Of a stretch of 64,000 nucleotides of DNA, positions 22,621 to 37,145 are shown piece by piece. The position numbers and the translations under genes are program-made. Source of the DNA: Pterois miles (Eukaryota > Chordata > Actinopteri > Perciformes > Scorpaenidae); assembly GCA_947000775.1 (NCBI GenBank), contig CAMQGK010000565.1, forward strand, positions 3,601,001-3,665,000, written 5' to 3'. Position 1 is the first letter of the stretch. Each line of letters starts with the position of its first letter. The notes below the pieces were generated by a model. The model made no database searches, was not told the DNA's origin, and worked only from the letters and a program-made list of their open reading frames with translations.

Positions 22621-25600
22621 TTAATTACACATTTGTTTTGTATTGCGATGTAGTGTTTTTGTACAGACCCCTGGAAGAGTATACTTCGTAGTAAGTAATT
22701 GTAAGTGGATTCCAGGTAAATACTATTGCTAATACCAACTTATAAAAAGCATGGACCCGTAATATTCCTAGTAGTCAGCGGTTTCAGATATATTGACCTT
22801 AGGGTATGCCTACTTCGTGTCTGCTGATAGTAGATGATTACTCAGAATCACATGTTTTCTCGTTAATCATGAGGGTGCAATTTGGTTAATACAGACTTTA
22901 GGATCATTTCAGTGAATATTGGGTTATTTTGTGAATTTATTCAATCTCTATCTTGTGCATCCTCACTTGCAGAGATGAATAATCTCAAAAATATTCATCC
23001 AAAATCATTCATGAAAAAGTACAAGGCCTTACATATCCTAGTTACCATGTTCCCATTATATCAATACAGATAACAGCCTGTGAATTGCAAACATAATGGT
23101 TAGTTGTAAATTAAATGTGCGCTTCTTTTCTTTGACAAAAATGACAGCAAAGATTCCACACACTGCAGGGAATAATTTTATCATGCAAACTTAATAAATT
23201 CGAGCACAACTAATAATCATCTTTGTAAGCTCCAGTGCAAACCATCCAATTGGTAGTTTAGTCTAAGGTACACAGCAGGTCATGTTACATTATTATGGGA
23301 GGCATGAAAAACCACAGCAACACCCGTAGGGTGAGTCATAATCATGTGGAGAAAGGTCATCTCAGGTAAAGTGATCACATGGGCTCCCCTGGCATTTCAG
23401 GTCTGGCACGTCATCCTATTATTGCTGAGAAAAGCTGGCCCATATGCTGCGTTCTGCAAGAAAGTCAGCCTGACACTGACACAAGGCCAGAAATACATTT
23501 AAACAAACAGGGCATGAGACTACCCTCAATTTACCTGTGACCTGCTTTTTAAGGACAACTTTGAAAGGATGAGCCCCCATGCCAAGTGTTTTTGTAGATG
23601 TGTGTGTATGCAGGTTTTGTTTGTTTTCCCTCAGAGCGCAGTGATAGGCTTAGATACGCTGGCAGACATGCCTTAACAAGATGTGGGGCAGGCCTTGATA
23701 ATGCACTCAGATGAGCAGTCTATCTTCGGTCATGGGACTCCATGAACTCACTCACCCCAGCCAGTGCAAATGGAAAACAGTTGGCTGCAGATTCAAATAT
23801 CAAAGTATTGCAAGGGGATTTTGTTTTGTTGCTGCATTCACACAAATACATGCAGCATGGATAAAATGGTTACTCATGCACATGTACATTTGTGTTTTGC
23901 ATGCACTATTTAGGTGCATTTAGTTCTCTGTGCGGTGCACAAGTGATCTTTGCATGTGGCATCTAATGTTTACCTCATGTGGCCTCACCCTGTCGTTTGT
24001 CTGGGCATTACTGCATCTGATCCCTGTCGGTGCTCGTGGATCATCTCCATTTGAGGGTTTTATCCCTCCAGCTGACCCAGAGGATCTTTGCCGTTTCAGC
24101 CCGTCTGTCGGGCCGTCCCCACACAGCCCCGCTGCGGTTCTCTAACTCAACATGGCATGTGTTATTCATCACATGTTGTCATGAGCTGTGAAAAGCGGCC
24201 ATGACAAATGCTGCCTTTTCTGTTTATGAAACAATCATGTGGGCCTCGCACTTCAAACCGCCGCTATCGTGCACAGCTGACTGCTCTACACTTGCAAAGT
24301 CTGTTTTGTGGGCATGCTGTGCTATAATTCAAAAGGCAGGAGGACGTTTCATTGCAAAGCCAATGAAATGCAACATTCTTCACTAACATGCCCGTGCTGT
24401 GAAAAAAAAGCTGAGAAAACAACAAGGAAGACATTAGTATAATTAATGGTTAGGCTTGTGGATTCATCACATACTCTTTTCCTTTACAGTGAGTGACCTC
24501 AACGAACTTACAGCATGAAGCAATCAATGCTGGTCGCTGCACAATACGATTACTGTATATCTCTTACACCCCCCCACACTGAGATGACAAACATGCATTG
24601 TCCTTGTCCAGGGCAGGAACAGTCTCTTCCTTTGTGGAGGAGCGCTAAAGGGTCAGGCAAGGTCAAGGATCTTTAAGAACTGGAGGGTTGTAAAATATGC
24701 ACATACTGTATGCATGGAAAGGAAAATAGGATTCAAGGCTATTTATAGAGGCATTTGCCGCATGTTTTACTGTAAACCCACTACCACTAGTTGAAATCAA
24801 GCCTCCTACTTTTGTTTCTGCATCTAAAATGTTCCTAAATCTGGTGTTCAGACTTGCCTTCACTCTGTCACAGAGCCGTGCTGAAGATATTTTGGCTGCT
24901 GCATGGAGACACAGTTTTGTCCCACCCAGTGTCACTCCTTCTTCCCCCTTCACCCCTCCTTCTCCACACAGGCTGAATCAGCACAGGGGGCCCCCCGTTG
25001 TGGCTTCGCAATAGCATCACCAGAGATTTGCTTTGGTGAGGCGGCCCATGCATCACAGACAGAGAGCTATTTCCCCCAATGACAGGGCCAGAAGGGGCCA
25101 GGTGGGCGGGAGATGGATTTGAAACAGCCGAGATGGCTCAAGTGAAAGAATCACTGACTAGAAAAAAAAAAAAAAAAAAAGTTTTGCTCAACTGAGATTT
25201 AAGGGGAAACAGGCATAATAAATCAAAAAGAGATCATGGAGCTTCTCTGTAATGTTGTTTTGGCTCTTGTTCTCATTTTAACATTTAAAAGACATCTGTA
25301 TTCACTTTTGCTGTGTAAAGACCACAGAAAAATTTGTCATGATGAAATACATGGCCAAAGAATAAATTCTAATCCTGCGTGATAACTAAACTTGAAGCAA
25401 AGGAAGGAGATCAGTGAAAATTGGCACCCACGTGAATATTACTCGACTAAACTTCTATCTGACCCGTGTGATTAGAACAGTGGAGTTGAACACGTGCAGC
25501 GAGTGGCAGAGTGGAGCAGTTTATGGCTCTGGGATCTGCTCTGTTAAAAGTGCGAATTGGTCTGGACGCAGCAAAGATTGATTGTACACGGGTAGGAAAT

Positions 25601-26231
25601 CTGGTGCACACTCAGTCAGTATAATTTACTGGGTCACTGGATCTTGATTTCTATCTTTCTCAAAGTCTTTGAAGCATTTGGGGTAAAGATAATCTCATTA
25701 GTAGTGGTATATTTTCTGGATGTCTGTTGACACATGCAGAAATACCACATGGAGAAATCTAATAAACTTTTGCATCTTTTAATTTTCTACCATATTATAT
25801 TAAATTTCCAGTCTATTCTACTGAAACTTTTTTTTTTTTGTAGATTTGGCCTACTATACTTTACTATATCAACATTAGAACTTGTCTTACTGAGCTCATT
25901 TAAACTAAGACAGAAAGACCTAAACTACTGGCTCATAAAGAGGTGAATAGGAGCATTTCTATTGCCTCTCAGTGGCTCTCAACATGGCGACGGCAAGCTG
26001 GTGGCTGATAGCTAGTGGTGCTAACTGCGCAAACAGTGCAAACTATGGCAAAAGTGCTGACATAACAGTGTAAACGTGGGTCGGGACGGCGTTGTCAGCT
26101 GAAATGCTGTGAGCTAGCCATGCTAACATGCACAAACATGCACTAAAAAGCATACATGGCCGGCCTGGTGCACCTGTGGGAAAATTTGCCGCAACATCAA
26201 ACAACCCACTAGATAAAATTCTTGGAGTGCA
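22621..26231. other. Intergenic DNA, no gene seen
   Basis: No exon, RNA gene or well-bounded element. An A-run lies at 25162-25180. The part 23280-24400 is the least repetitive and could hold conserved non-coding sequence, which I cannot test. Confidence 0.45.
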
Positions 26232-26480
26232 TTAAAGGAGACATATCATGGTCATTTTCAGGTTCAGCTTGTATTTTGGGTTTCTACTTGAACATATTTA
26301 CTTGATTTAATGTTCAAGAAACATTATTGTTCTCATACTGTCTGTCTGAGTATACCTACATTCACCCTTTGTCTGAAATACTCTGTTTTAGCGTAGCCTC
26401 TTTGAGACCCCCTCCTGAAAAAGCCCAGTCTGTTCTGATTGGTTTGCGAGAAAAATATGGCTCATCTTTACAATGGTAGT
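26232..26480 (+). mobile_element. Family B fragment, TTAA end visible
   Basis: TTAA at 26232-26235 followed by AGGAGACATATCATGGTCAT, then TTTTGGGTTTCTACTTGAAC and AAGCCCAGTCTGTTCTGATT, all shared with 51738 and with 56640-56873 in reverse. The other terminus is missing, so the copy is truncated. Confidence 0.7.
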
Positions 26481-27064
26481 TCTCTAGCCATAGGCGACAT
26501 ATTCTGGTAGTGGCTAGAAGGGAAGTGGCAAATTAACACATAATTAAGGTTAGGCATTGACCTTGAATAATTACGGTTAGTATAGGCTGTCTTGCTGCAA
26601 GTATCACAAGAGTCTTTGCAAGTTTTGGAAATCTCAAATCAGATTTTGCAATTTGCGGGCTCCTCTCTAGACACAACCATCCAATATCTTCTAATAAGCC
26701 TGCATGTGACATAGGAAGGGGAGCCAAACCTGAATGGCTTGTTAAATTACATTTTCTGATGAAAGCAGCCCACAAAAAACTGACTGGGTTGTCTTATTTC
26801 ACAGATTGTGGGTCGGCAGATGCTCCAGATACCCAAACAAATGAGTTTTTCATCATATCTCCTCTTTAACCTGAAGAGACCCACAGGGCCAGGGGCGATC
26901 CTGAATGACTTAACTGTCATCAGAGGCTCTAGCAGGTTTGCTGTTAGGGCAAGAGACAAGCTACATACACACATAATAATAGAGAAACCAGAAAAAATAA
27001 GGAATCATTGATACCAACCATGTAAGCTAGAATATTAAAAAAAAAAAGTCCAAAGATGGGTAAA
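26481..27064. other. Intergenic DNA, no gene seen
   Basis: Nothing recognised. Confidence 0.45.
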
Positions 27065-27184
27065 AATTAGTGAGGAAAAACTGCCGTGATGGTACCTTGA
27101 CCTCAGACCTCAAGATATAAGGATGAAAATGGGTTCTATGGGTCTCCCCTTTACAGACATACCCACTGCATGATAAACAGATGG
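27065..27184 (+). mobile_element. Family A fragment, copy 5
   Basis: Carries ACCTTGACCTCAGACCTCAA, GAAAATGGGTTCTATGGGTC and CCCTTTACAGACATACCCAC in family A order. Only the middle of the element remains. Confidence 0.65.
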
Positions 27185-28666
27185 TATCAACCCAAAAATT
27201 GCTGTAACAACTTATGAGACACAATAGAGCCTGGGGATGGTCATCATATACTTCCATCATAATGTTCTAAGCCATTATACACTTTGGCAATTCATTTTAA
27301 TTAATCAACTTGTGTTAGAACAACTTGGCACAGAGTCATAATTCATCTTCAGGTTCACAGCTTTCAGATGGTGTACACCACCTCTATGTGACATCTACTG
27401 TTGACCTGCTGCCTCCCCTATAAACCCACTGTACCCCTCTGAAAAAGACAAAAAACGAGTCTATTGTGGGTCTCAGAGGGTGAAATACTTATTAATAATT
27501 ATTTAACCTGCAGAGTGGCCTACAGTGCAATGTTTGTAGTGGTAGGGAGGCAGACGGCTTCAGGATAGGTGCTGCTGTGGAGCATGGATGTTGTGATCTT
27601 AATGCTTCTTGCGAGTAGAAGAAATCTGACCATGGAAAGAAAACACCCATTGTCTCAGTCCTAAATATTCCTAAGTAGGAGTGTGGTGACCAACAGATTG
27701 TGGCTATACTGGGGAGGTCCCTAAACTACTGCAGGGTACCAGTAAAAACGATGCTGCTCTGCTCTGCAGGGTTTAAAAAGTTTCCTCCACGCAATCATGA
27801 ACATGAATGACACTTCCTCACAGGGGAATAATCAGATCGCTCAGTGCATTTGTGATTATTATTCAGTTTAGTGCACACCACTTTAAATTCCAGATTTTAA
27901 ACGTCAATCCATGTGCTATGAGAGGAGACAGTTTTGACGATTCATTCCGGTCGAGATTGGCCTCAGATTGTACAATTAAGCAGAGTATTTACATATGTTT
28001 GATGTTTAAACGCAGTGTGTAACATGCTAAAGCAGAACCCAGCGTTGTAATGCAATTTGACTCGGAGCAGTGGGCACAATGTCTATCTTTGATCAAGCTC
28101 TTTTTGAATGTTAATAGGGGTACTGTTACTGTACGGCGATACGCCTGGTGGGACTGGGTGAAGCGTGGGGTGTCCGAGCCAGGCACTGTTTCAGTCACAC
28201 GGCAGGGCTGCAATTGGAGGAGATGTGTTGCTTTGAATCTCAAAAAATGGTGTGCAATCAAGAGGTCCCCCCCCCCCAACACACACCTTCTAACACACTC
28301 ACTTACACACACATACACATACACACAATCCAGTTGGCGATCCAATCTACTGTAGTGTTGGCTGTAGTCAGGAAGTGCTAATGAAGTTATTAATGATATT
28401 CATGTGTGCAGTGGTTTGCAGGCAGGGACTGGGCCTCTGTTGGCCAGCTGGTAGACCTGTCTCAGCTTCAGTTGATGGTGATTAATAAAGTGGGGAAGAA
28501 AAGAGAGAAAGAGACTTTCACTCTGAACTCTCTCAAGTAAAACTAAGCAGAGGGATACTGCAGACAAATGCATGATGCAGGCAAAGAGTGAAATCAAGTG
28601 GCCACTTCAGTAATAAGCAAAATGCTGCATATGTAACACAGTCTCATGGCAGGTCATGAAGTAGTG
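27185..28666. other. Intergenic DNA, no gene seen
   Basis: Contains a C-run and CA-rich tract at 28266-28326. Frames of 77-118 codons over 27989-28381 overlap on both strands and match no protein I know. Confidence 0.45.
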
Positions 28667-29283
28667 ACGAAATTTAATAAATTTAATTTGTGTACATTGA
28701 CACACATTTTACTATTTTTTTGTGATACCCAGCATGACTTTCAATGTATTTTTAGTGTTTTTCTACAAATGTCCTGCAACATGTGACACTCCGTCTTTTC
28801 AAAACAAAACTACTTAGTTAGGTTTAGGAATAGATTGACATGGTTAGACTTAGGAAACTAACTACTCAGGTTGTGGAAAAGATTGATTTGGCTATGTTTA
28901 GGCAACAAAACTAGTAGGTTTGAGCAAAAGATTGCAGTTTGGGTTTAAATAACACCGAAAGTGGCGTAACTTAAGCACCAAAGTTACCTGGCAAAAACTC
29001 CTTAGGTCAAGGAAAAGATCATGGTTTGGCTTAAAATAACTCCGGAAGTACAGTAGTTATGTGACAAGTAAATCAACTTTGACACAAACACTGTTCTCCT
29101 GGGCAAAAGTCCTGTGTTTTTTTACCCCATCCTACTTCCTTTGTGGTGTTCGCTGCTTTTTATACTTCCCGGTTCACAGCTATGTGGACAATAATGTAAA
29201 TTGATTCCATGCTGACCATTATGAAATAAAATGTTAAATTTATGTTGATGTACATGAATCAGTACATAAAATTTCGTGGCTAT
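28667..29283. mobile_element. Family C MITE-like element
   Basis: Imperfect inverted ends: left ACGAAATTTAATAAATTTAA with GTGTACATTGA, right complement CACGAAATTTTATGTACTG with TGTACATCAA. The interior has serial TTAGGTTTAGG-like units (28818, 28848, 28896). A similar TTAACCTAACTAGG stretch occurs reversed at about 62685-62790. No protein-coding frame. Confidence 0.5.
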
Positions 29284-32200
29284 TTCACAATCTGCTGTGC
29301 GACTGGGCTGGATTACGAGAGCTGCATATGATTAAGAGTTTAGGGGTAAATCTGAAACAAACTTTGATTGCACTAGATGGCTGTTTGGTTAGTTAACACT
29401 TAATTATTTCCTTTTGTTTAGATGAGTGAAAGCCACGATCCGTGTGCAAATTTGTACAAAAACCATCAGTGCAGACACACTTCCTAATGACTAATAGATA
29501 CACAAATACTGTATACTGCACCACCACCTGATCACAGACTGGTCTTGTCCACAGTGTTAGAACGCTCCGTTATCACGCCGATAATTTCACTCTGCAAAGA
29601 TGGCAGCAATTAAGATGGCGGAGGGACTGGGGGGACAGTCAGACCCCAGCTCCATGTGGGCCGGATCCACTGGCTCGTCTACTACAGTGGGGCTGATGAA
29701 AGTATAACAACCTCCTTCCCACTGCTGCTTCAATGCTTGTCCAACGACTCCCTCTGCTGGGTGTCAGCGTTGCTCAGACTCCAGGACCGGCTCAGTTCAA
29801 TCAGACTTCTAAAAGGTTTATGCAAAGAAAGACTGTAAGTCCACAATCAGCTCCTCCTTCTATCATGCTTTTCGAGTTCCAGTATTTTCCTGATTTAGTC
29901 TGTCTTAAAGACTAGTCATGTCATAGTTAAAAATCACTTGAAAGTCCATGAAAAATGAACTAAGCTTCTTACATCATTTATTTCCTGTGCACGTTTTTAA
30001 CAGAAACTAGACTGACTCAAAATGGCACAAGCTCATTGTGAAGCATTTTGTGCTGCATACTTTGTCTCCATCTACTGGGAAGACTCAGCTGTCACTTTTT
30101 TTCCAGCCAATTTTACTCCAGTGTCTTTCAGTGGCATCAAAATGTGGCTATTTTACAATAAGAAGACACCAGAAATTGAATTTGGGTCACTTTAGGTTTT
30201 ACTGATAATATTGGGTAATATTTAGGAATACTGGCATGTCTAAACAAAAAGGGATTTGACTCCCACAGAACATTAGAGTCACATCACAAAGATAACTTTT
30301 TTGAACAGACATCACATAGAGTTGAGTCTTTGACATATTGCTCTAATTTATGATACCACACACAGATGGGCAGCAGTTCCCAAAGACATCATCGTTCGGA
30401 TGGATTCCTGATGACAGCGGTCAAGTCTGAATTTCATAGAGGAGTGCCAGGATCCAACCACCCATTAACCACCAATATATCCCTCAATATATTTAATCGC
30501 TCGGTTATGAATGATTTATCTGTCCGACAGCATGCGGCGCCAGCACTGTGCACGTTTGGGAGCTGTTATTCTGGTCAAGCTAAACGAAGATAAAGGAAAG
30601 ACAAATTTATTGCCCTCGTGCACCACTGGTCGAAAAAGAAGAATTGCATTGTCCACATTTTGCCACTTTTCTGTGAGCTCTCTGTGCGTCTCTGCAGAGC
30701 AAGCATTTGCTACAAATTCCACTAGATTCCAGTAAGTGGTGTCAGACAGATTTTCCTGGGCTTAACGGGAAATCTGTCTTTGGGGTGCAAGATTATAACC
30801 TCTGCAAACCGCTGGTCAATGGAAAAGTCCTAATCCACTCATGGGCCAACCACTCCTGGGTGTAATATTGGCTGCAGGAGATACAGAGGTGGCCGATTTG
30901 ACCAAAAACAAATAAATTCTGCGAAGAATAAAATAAATACTCAGAAGAACAGCATGTGGGGAATGGAAGAAATTTTCGGTCTGTTTTCTTACAGTCACTT
31001 TTGGTTATGTTACGACTTGAATTTGGAGACTAGAAAATAGAGATGTGGGCCCACTTTGTCCCTTCTTATTAGCCTAAAACTCCAAGATACTGAAGCATTT
31101 CATTAACTAATTACAAACTACAATGTGATCTGGGAATTCTTTAGTCATGCTAAAATGTTCCACTGTAAATGCCTTTTCCATTACACTGCCATTCCACACT
31201 TACGACAGCCTCTCATCAGAGACTGATGATGACTTTTACTCTTGCACTTGGCCTAATTGTTATAGTCCAAACAAAAGAGACGTTCTTTTAATTCTCCAAG
31301 GGAATGCATGTAGTAAAGAAAAGTGTTGCACCGCAGCAAAATAAAACCAAATGGAGAGCCTTTCATGTCTCTGCAGCTTCAGTTTACAACGGGATTTACG
31401 CTATGACTGAGAATATCATTGTCATGCTGGTGGCGGCTGAGGTAATGGCTCCGGCCTCAGTGTGGAGGATGGCTCCCCTTCTGTGTCCGCCAGCCGCTGT
31501 TGCCATCTTCACCCAAAAAACCCCCGACACCAGACAGAAGAAGAAACCATGTGAAGAAGACATGCAGAAGAAGAGGAGGAAGAATGGAGAGCCAATGTAA
31601 CACTAAAGTGCCCTTTGACCTCCGCTGTCAAACAACCCAGAAAACTCTCTGTTTGCAGTCCCATTTGGAGTGGAGCCTGCCGACATGGAGCTCTGGGTTT
31701 GGCAATGCTCACTGTCACTCTTCTGTCTCCACGGAAATGTCTTCTTCCTCTACGCGCTGAGGGGAAGCTTGAGGGCAGACGCTCGGGCCCGACAGACAGA
31801 CAAACCGCAGGCAGCTCCAGCGCTTCGGAGTTGAAATAGCAGTCACTTCTCACAGGAAGTCGTTGCTCACTGGGATGCTTCGCTGCTCAGACACAACAAA
31901 GTGGGCTTTTCACAGACCAAAACACACAGGAAGAAAAAGTGTGGGGTTAACCGGAGTCCAGGAGCAGGATGAGAGTTGAAATAGAGTGTGTGTTGACTGT
32001 ACATGCAAATTGTGTGGGATTTGAGTCCTTGAAGCAGCTTGGAGAGAGAAGTTGATGTAAATAATATTAACAGACAGCCTCAGATGTGTGTATTCATAAG
32101 GACTTCATTTCTATTTCGGTTCATAGAAGTTTCTGTGCAGTCTGGTTGTCGGTAAGCTGTCAGTGTCTTCACACCAATGTCACCAGGAAGACGTCTCATA

Positions 32201-35200
32201 CATTTATCGTTCTTGACAATTTAAGTGATTCTGACTGTAACCCTCCTGACCCAGGACAATTTAACTGTCTCTCTAGCATTTCCTCCCCTCTGGCTGCCTC
32301 CTTCCTTATCCACCGTCCGTCCGGCGTCTAAGCACTAAAAGAACCTCCCTGACCCAATTTAGATGTCAGATTACTGTTTCGGAGTCAAACAGGCAAACAA
32401 GCAGTGTGTGTGGCTGTGTAACGGATCCATCCAAACATTCCTTTGTATACGTGAGGCCCCTGCAAGGTTCAGTGTGTAGCTGACACAACAAAGGGAACCT
32501 GTGTTTGTCAAGCAGCCCGGAGCCAGGCCCAACCCGAGGCTGCCAGAGGAGCCTGGGACACCCTGAGCCCACCTGAGGCTGGATGTCCAGCTCATGGACA
32601 TGACGAAGACACACATACAGATAATGAATTCAGAAAGGATGGGCATTCGTTGGTTTTCTAGTTTGGCTCATGTACATATTTTGAGTTACGTCAATTATAT
32701 TGTTAACTTCACTGCAGGGATATTCATTTGAGATAAATAAATGAACAAGTGATGTATTTTCAGATAAGGAAAATATGCCAGGAAAAGTAATGTCGGCAAA
32801 AAACTGCACTAAGGATGATGTAATATGAGAATTATTGAGAATTAAGTTTTACATGATTTATCGAAGAAGCTTTCATTTTTACGAGCTCAGCTGAGATCTG
32901 GTATTTTACCACTTATTAATGCTGAGACTGAATGATGTGTCAGTCTGGAAGCAGAACAGTGGACTAGATCAATGTGTCACCATACAGAATATGAGCTCCT
33001 TTTTGTTTTTGTTTTCTGCTGATCTTTTGCATCATTTAGTTTGGTGATATAATAACAGAAGAAGACTGAGATTGCAATTAACATTTAAGTTAATCAACAA
33101 AAGCTGGGAGATGGGGGAAAAAGGCCTTTATCGTGATAAAAAGTTTTGACTTTCAAAAGTGGTTTCTATCTTTCTTTTTCTGCTACTCTGACATGCAGAC
33201 TTTTAGATATGAAGATACTACTGTATGTACCTGTAATGTAGGTGGAAATATAATTTCACAATTGATGAGTAAAACAGTTTATTCTTGACCTTGAAGATAG
33301 ATTGATAAAAATAAAACCTTACTCTAAGTTCACTTACTGTTACTGTCACTGTCACCACCTGTAAAACAACAGCAACCTCATTCATGTCAGACAGCTGCAA
33401 AACCACAGCAACCACAGCCACGACTGACGTGGCTCATATGCAACACTTACAATCTTATTCCGGAGCTTTTGAGTGCATCTCATGGTCATCCACAGTGGAT
33501 GGACAGTTTGCCACATGATTTCAGGCGTTACGGCCTCTCTCACATATCACCTGTTAACACATGACTGTGCAACTGAGTGAGGTGTAATTGAAAGCTCTGG
33601 GAAAAGCTACTATGTGGATCTAGAGTCAAAATTTTCTTCTTGTCAAACCTCATAACTGGTGCTGTCTTTTGGATTTGTAATGTTACCGGTCAATGCTTGC
33701 AATAAAATAAAATGTAAAGAAAAGTTTAAAAAATCCTCAGTTGTATTGCGTCAGCTTGGTTTCACTCCCAGGGCTTCAAATGCTGACACTCAGTGGCTCT
33801 CGCCATCTTGATACCAATGCACAAGGCACGCTTTAGCATCTGTAATGTATAGACACACTGGGCTTTCAGCTAACTCTAATGTAAAGCCATCCTCATCATT
33901 ATTAGAAGCTCATAGCAGCTGATGTAGTATTAAGAGAGAGCAGTCCTCTAAGCATCCTCAGAGGAGGGGTGATGTATGGGTCAAACACAGGAACTCACAG
34001 GAACGACATTCATCATGATTTTTCCTGACAGTGTTACTTACGCAGCTTATGTTATGTACAAGTGTACTTATTTTAAGCCAAACAATGTTGTTTCAAATCC
34101 TAACCAAGTGGCGTTATTGGCTAAAACTACTGTAATGGCCACCATTTCACAACATTAAATGTGTTACAACGTTAACCACAAGCGAACTTGCCTCCAGATA
34201 CTACGCAAAAGGCTCTGACCAAACAGTAACATATGATGAGTAGGGGTAAGATAAAAGTTACAACAAACAAAAAGTAGAGACCATCTTGTGATGTAAAGTC
34301 CACAGATACATAAACACCTTGCAAAGTATTGCTTCTGTGGTAGTTCCTGCTACAGTAGGTGTCTCCAAGAACACATTTTGCCATGACACACACATACAGA
34401 GTCACAATGTGAAAACAGCCATACACTGTCGCTGTTGGTAAAAATGTACCGGCTAGGTCATGTGCTTTAAACCTGCAGGGAGAAATATAACCGTTGTGTA
34501 ACAGGAAATCTTGGCGTGCGCTGCAATGCGATTTGAAGGATGATTGGTTGCGCTAATTGCTCCCTTATATCAACAGCAAATCTAGCTTGAATATCATTTC
34601 ACATGAAAAAGGCTGCACTGCAAGGAAACATTTTTGTGCCATTTCTTTCTACCGCAGTCTATCAGGCCGGTATTATTAGGCCTCACTCTCCAGCTGCCAA
34701 GCCATCAGTGAGCAGGAGCGAACGCCACAGATGGCCTTTACATACTACACAGCCAGTGTTTGATGTTGGGATGGTATATGAAAAGACACACTGACAGTGC
34801 CAAAACAGGAAAACCGCATTCTTATATCCAAACATATCAGCCCATTGGTATAGAAACCTCAATCTGCCAAACGCAATGCTGAAGATAAACAGCATGGATG
34901 GATTGAAGGGAATGGCATATGCAGAGATGGAGCGGACTGAGAATAGCCAAGCACGTTTTGAAAAAAAAAATAAAATAAAAAATAAAATGCTTTTGACATT
35001 TAGCTGATGATTTATGTTGTTCATCAACGGAATAATGAAATTCTGAGAAAATTAAAAGCAAGCAATAGTCGGGTCTGCTCTTTATGAATCTGATGGCTTA
35101 AAAAAAATTTGTTGGCATGTATGATGTGATTTAAGACAATAAAAGATATTGTTCTACTGAAAATGCCTTTTGTTCATTATGTGAAGACAGTCTGGAGTTC

Positions 35201-36556
35201 ATTGTTTATTCACGTTTTTTATTAAGAGAGTGAAAGCGAGGACAACAACCTTCCACTGGCTTTGTGAACTTGGTGTGCCGACTTCTTCCCGGCAGCAGGT
35301 TTGTCTTTGTGACTGCCATTGTTAAGGAAGTGAAATAGTGCACGACTAATATCTCTGTGACCCCGACTGGAATGCTAAAACATTATCAATCGGCGAAGGA
35401 GAAAACATGGGGCGATATGTATCAAGTGCATTTCTGAGATTCTAGTTGATTTCTCAATGAACTTGGCCCCTTTTTTCCAAGCGCGACCTGAGGCCAAGCC
35501 TTCCTGGTTTGTGTGCGTCTTCACAAAAGCGAGCCTCAGAGTGTGCTTCGGAAACGAACACTGTTTGAACTAGGTGCAGTGCAAACACAGACAGTGCACG
35601 GGTCATTGTGTGAGACGGAGAGGAGAACGAAAGGACTGCAAACACTCTCAGCTGTTCAGAGGCAGGTTTGCAAGTGTGTGTGTGCGTTGTCCATGTGCTT
35701 GTGCCCATCCATAGCTGCGGTCAGATACAAATATGGAGCCACACCTTGTGTCAATGCTCTCTGTTTAACTTTCACAGGTATGTAAACTCCAACGCCAAAG
35801 CATGCATTTGATGTATCCGCAAAGTTTACCCAAAAGGGGAGGAAAGTTAATGCCTAATTCAGCTTTGCAACGTTATCTCATCCATATTCCTGCCTATTGA
35901 GGCCAAACATGCTCAGAAACATTCAGTAATAGCTCTCAGCCAATGAGACCAATATGTGCTGGAATCAAATGATGCAAATAGTTATTTAAAGAACCATATA
36001 GGCCATGTTGGAGTGCTAAGAGCCCTCTAAATGTCATGAAGCGAACCTCAGACTTACTGTTTTATGTCATTTATGCTTTATTAGACTTTCTTTTTCATAG
36101 TCAAGCTGCCATTTTGAAAACAAAACAGCAATTATCCAGTTGAATTGTTGCTTCTGGAAATGGGGAACATGTCATGATATCAATATTTCAGATGAAATCC
36201 CATCCAAAAGTGCCAAATTGACGAGGACTCTGTCTGTTCTCAGGCCTTTTCTCATATCCTCGGGCCTATTAGAGGCCAACAGAGAGTATTGCTTGTATTC
36301 GCTCCACTGCACACAAGGTCTGGGGCCTTTGCTACAGACACACACAAGCCATATGTCTGTCAGATTTTATTGTGAATGTAAATGCCTGGGCTCTATTTTC
36401 TGACCGAGGGGACTGAATGTGGTCTTTGTGTTTCTTTTATTGTAACATCAGTCTTTTTGTTGTTGTTTTGTTGTTTTTCAGTGATGAAATTCAGCGTTTT
36501 TGCATGTAGCGATCTTGTATTAAATGATAACTTCTGTATTTTTTTCAACGTGGACA
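29284..36556. other. Intergenic DNA, no gene seen
   Basis: About 7.3 kb. No splice-bounded conserved exon seen. 31140-31850 is relatively GC-rich and shows overlapping frames on both strands (up to 114 codons), but residue patterns are unlike any family I know. Much of 33600-34700 looks like old repeat DNA without clear ends. Confidence 0.45.
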
Positions 36557-36769
36557 CTATTTTTCTGTTTTTGTGTGTAATTGACTAATATTTCTTGAAA
36601 GTGGCCCAGTATTGAGGGTTAACGGTGTTAGCGTCAGCTCTGGTCTGTTTGTGACTGTGTCCAAGTCTTCTTGTGAAATCTGAATATACTCTGGCTCAAA
36701 TAAATACAGGTGTCCGCTGAATTCAAAGACCTCATCCACACTGTCGAAATCATCTAAATATTCAGCCAT
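36557..36769 (-). pseudogene. 70-codon frame, probable transposon-derived N-terminus
   Basis: The translation starts MAEYLDDFDSVDEVFEF and continues with YLFEPEY, an acidic start followed by a FEPEY motif that I associate with the N-terminus of multi-copy fish proteins carried by DNA transposons and annotated as P2X7-like. After the motif the frame runs on without recognisable sequence and stops, as if an internal splice donor or the rest of the gene were lost. The ensuing 36770-37145 segment ends in CCAAAGTTACCCTTTAA, which looks like an element terminus. The link to that family is from memory and uncertain. Confidence 0.4.
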
Positions 36770-37145
36770 GACACTGAAAATATTTTAGATAACACCAAGC
36801 TGCACTTTCTGTAGTTCAACACAACAAACTCCACCATTGTCTTCCGGGAACACATCACCAGATCTCACAGCGAGGCTCCTCCTTGAGCAAGACTCTTTCC
36901 ATGATGTCAGACACTTGTGATAACAATCAGAGCCTATTTTGGCAAAAACAAGCACTTTTAGTTGATGTAAATTATGGTGCCAGCTTGCCCCAATAGCACC
37001 GTACTGCAGCCTGTGAGCAGCTGCCGTCTGCAGCCCTGTCCCTCAAAACTGGACCAACTTCAGAAAGTGTTGTCCCTATTGGTCAGTTACACACAAATCA
37101 TGGAAATAGAGGGTCCAGCTTGAAAAATACCAAAGTTACCCTTTA
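36770..37145. repeat. Probable transposon body linked to the 36557-36769 frame
   Basis: Continues without a break from the acidic frame and ends near AAATACCAAAGTTACCCTTT. It has the look of a non-autonomous derivative that kept only the 5' part of a transposon gene. Confidence 0.35.

Noticed and set aside
31509..31853. GC-rich overlapping frames on both strands
   Set aside because: No homology recognised, and paired frames on opposite strands are expected in GC-rich DNA.
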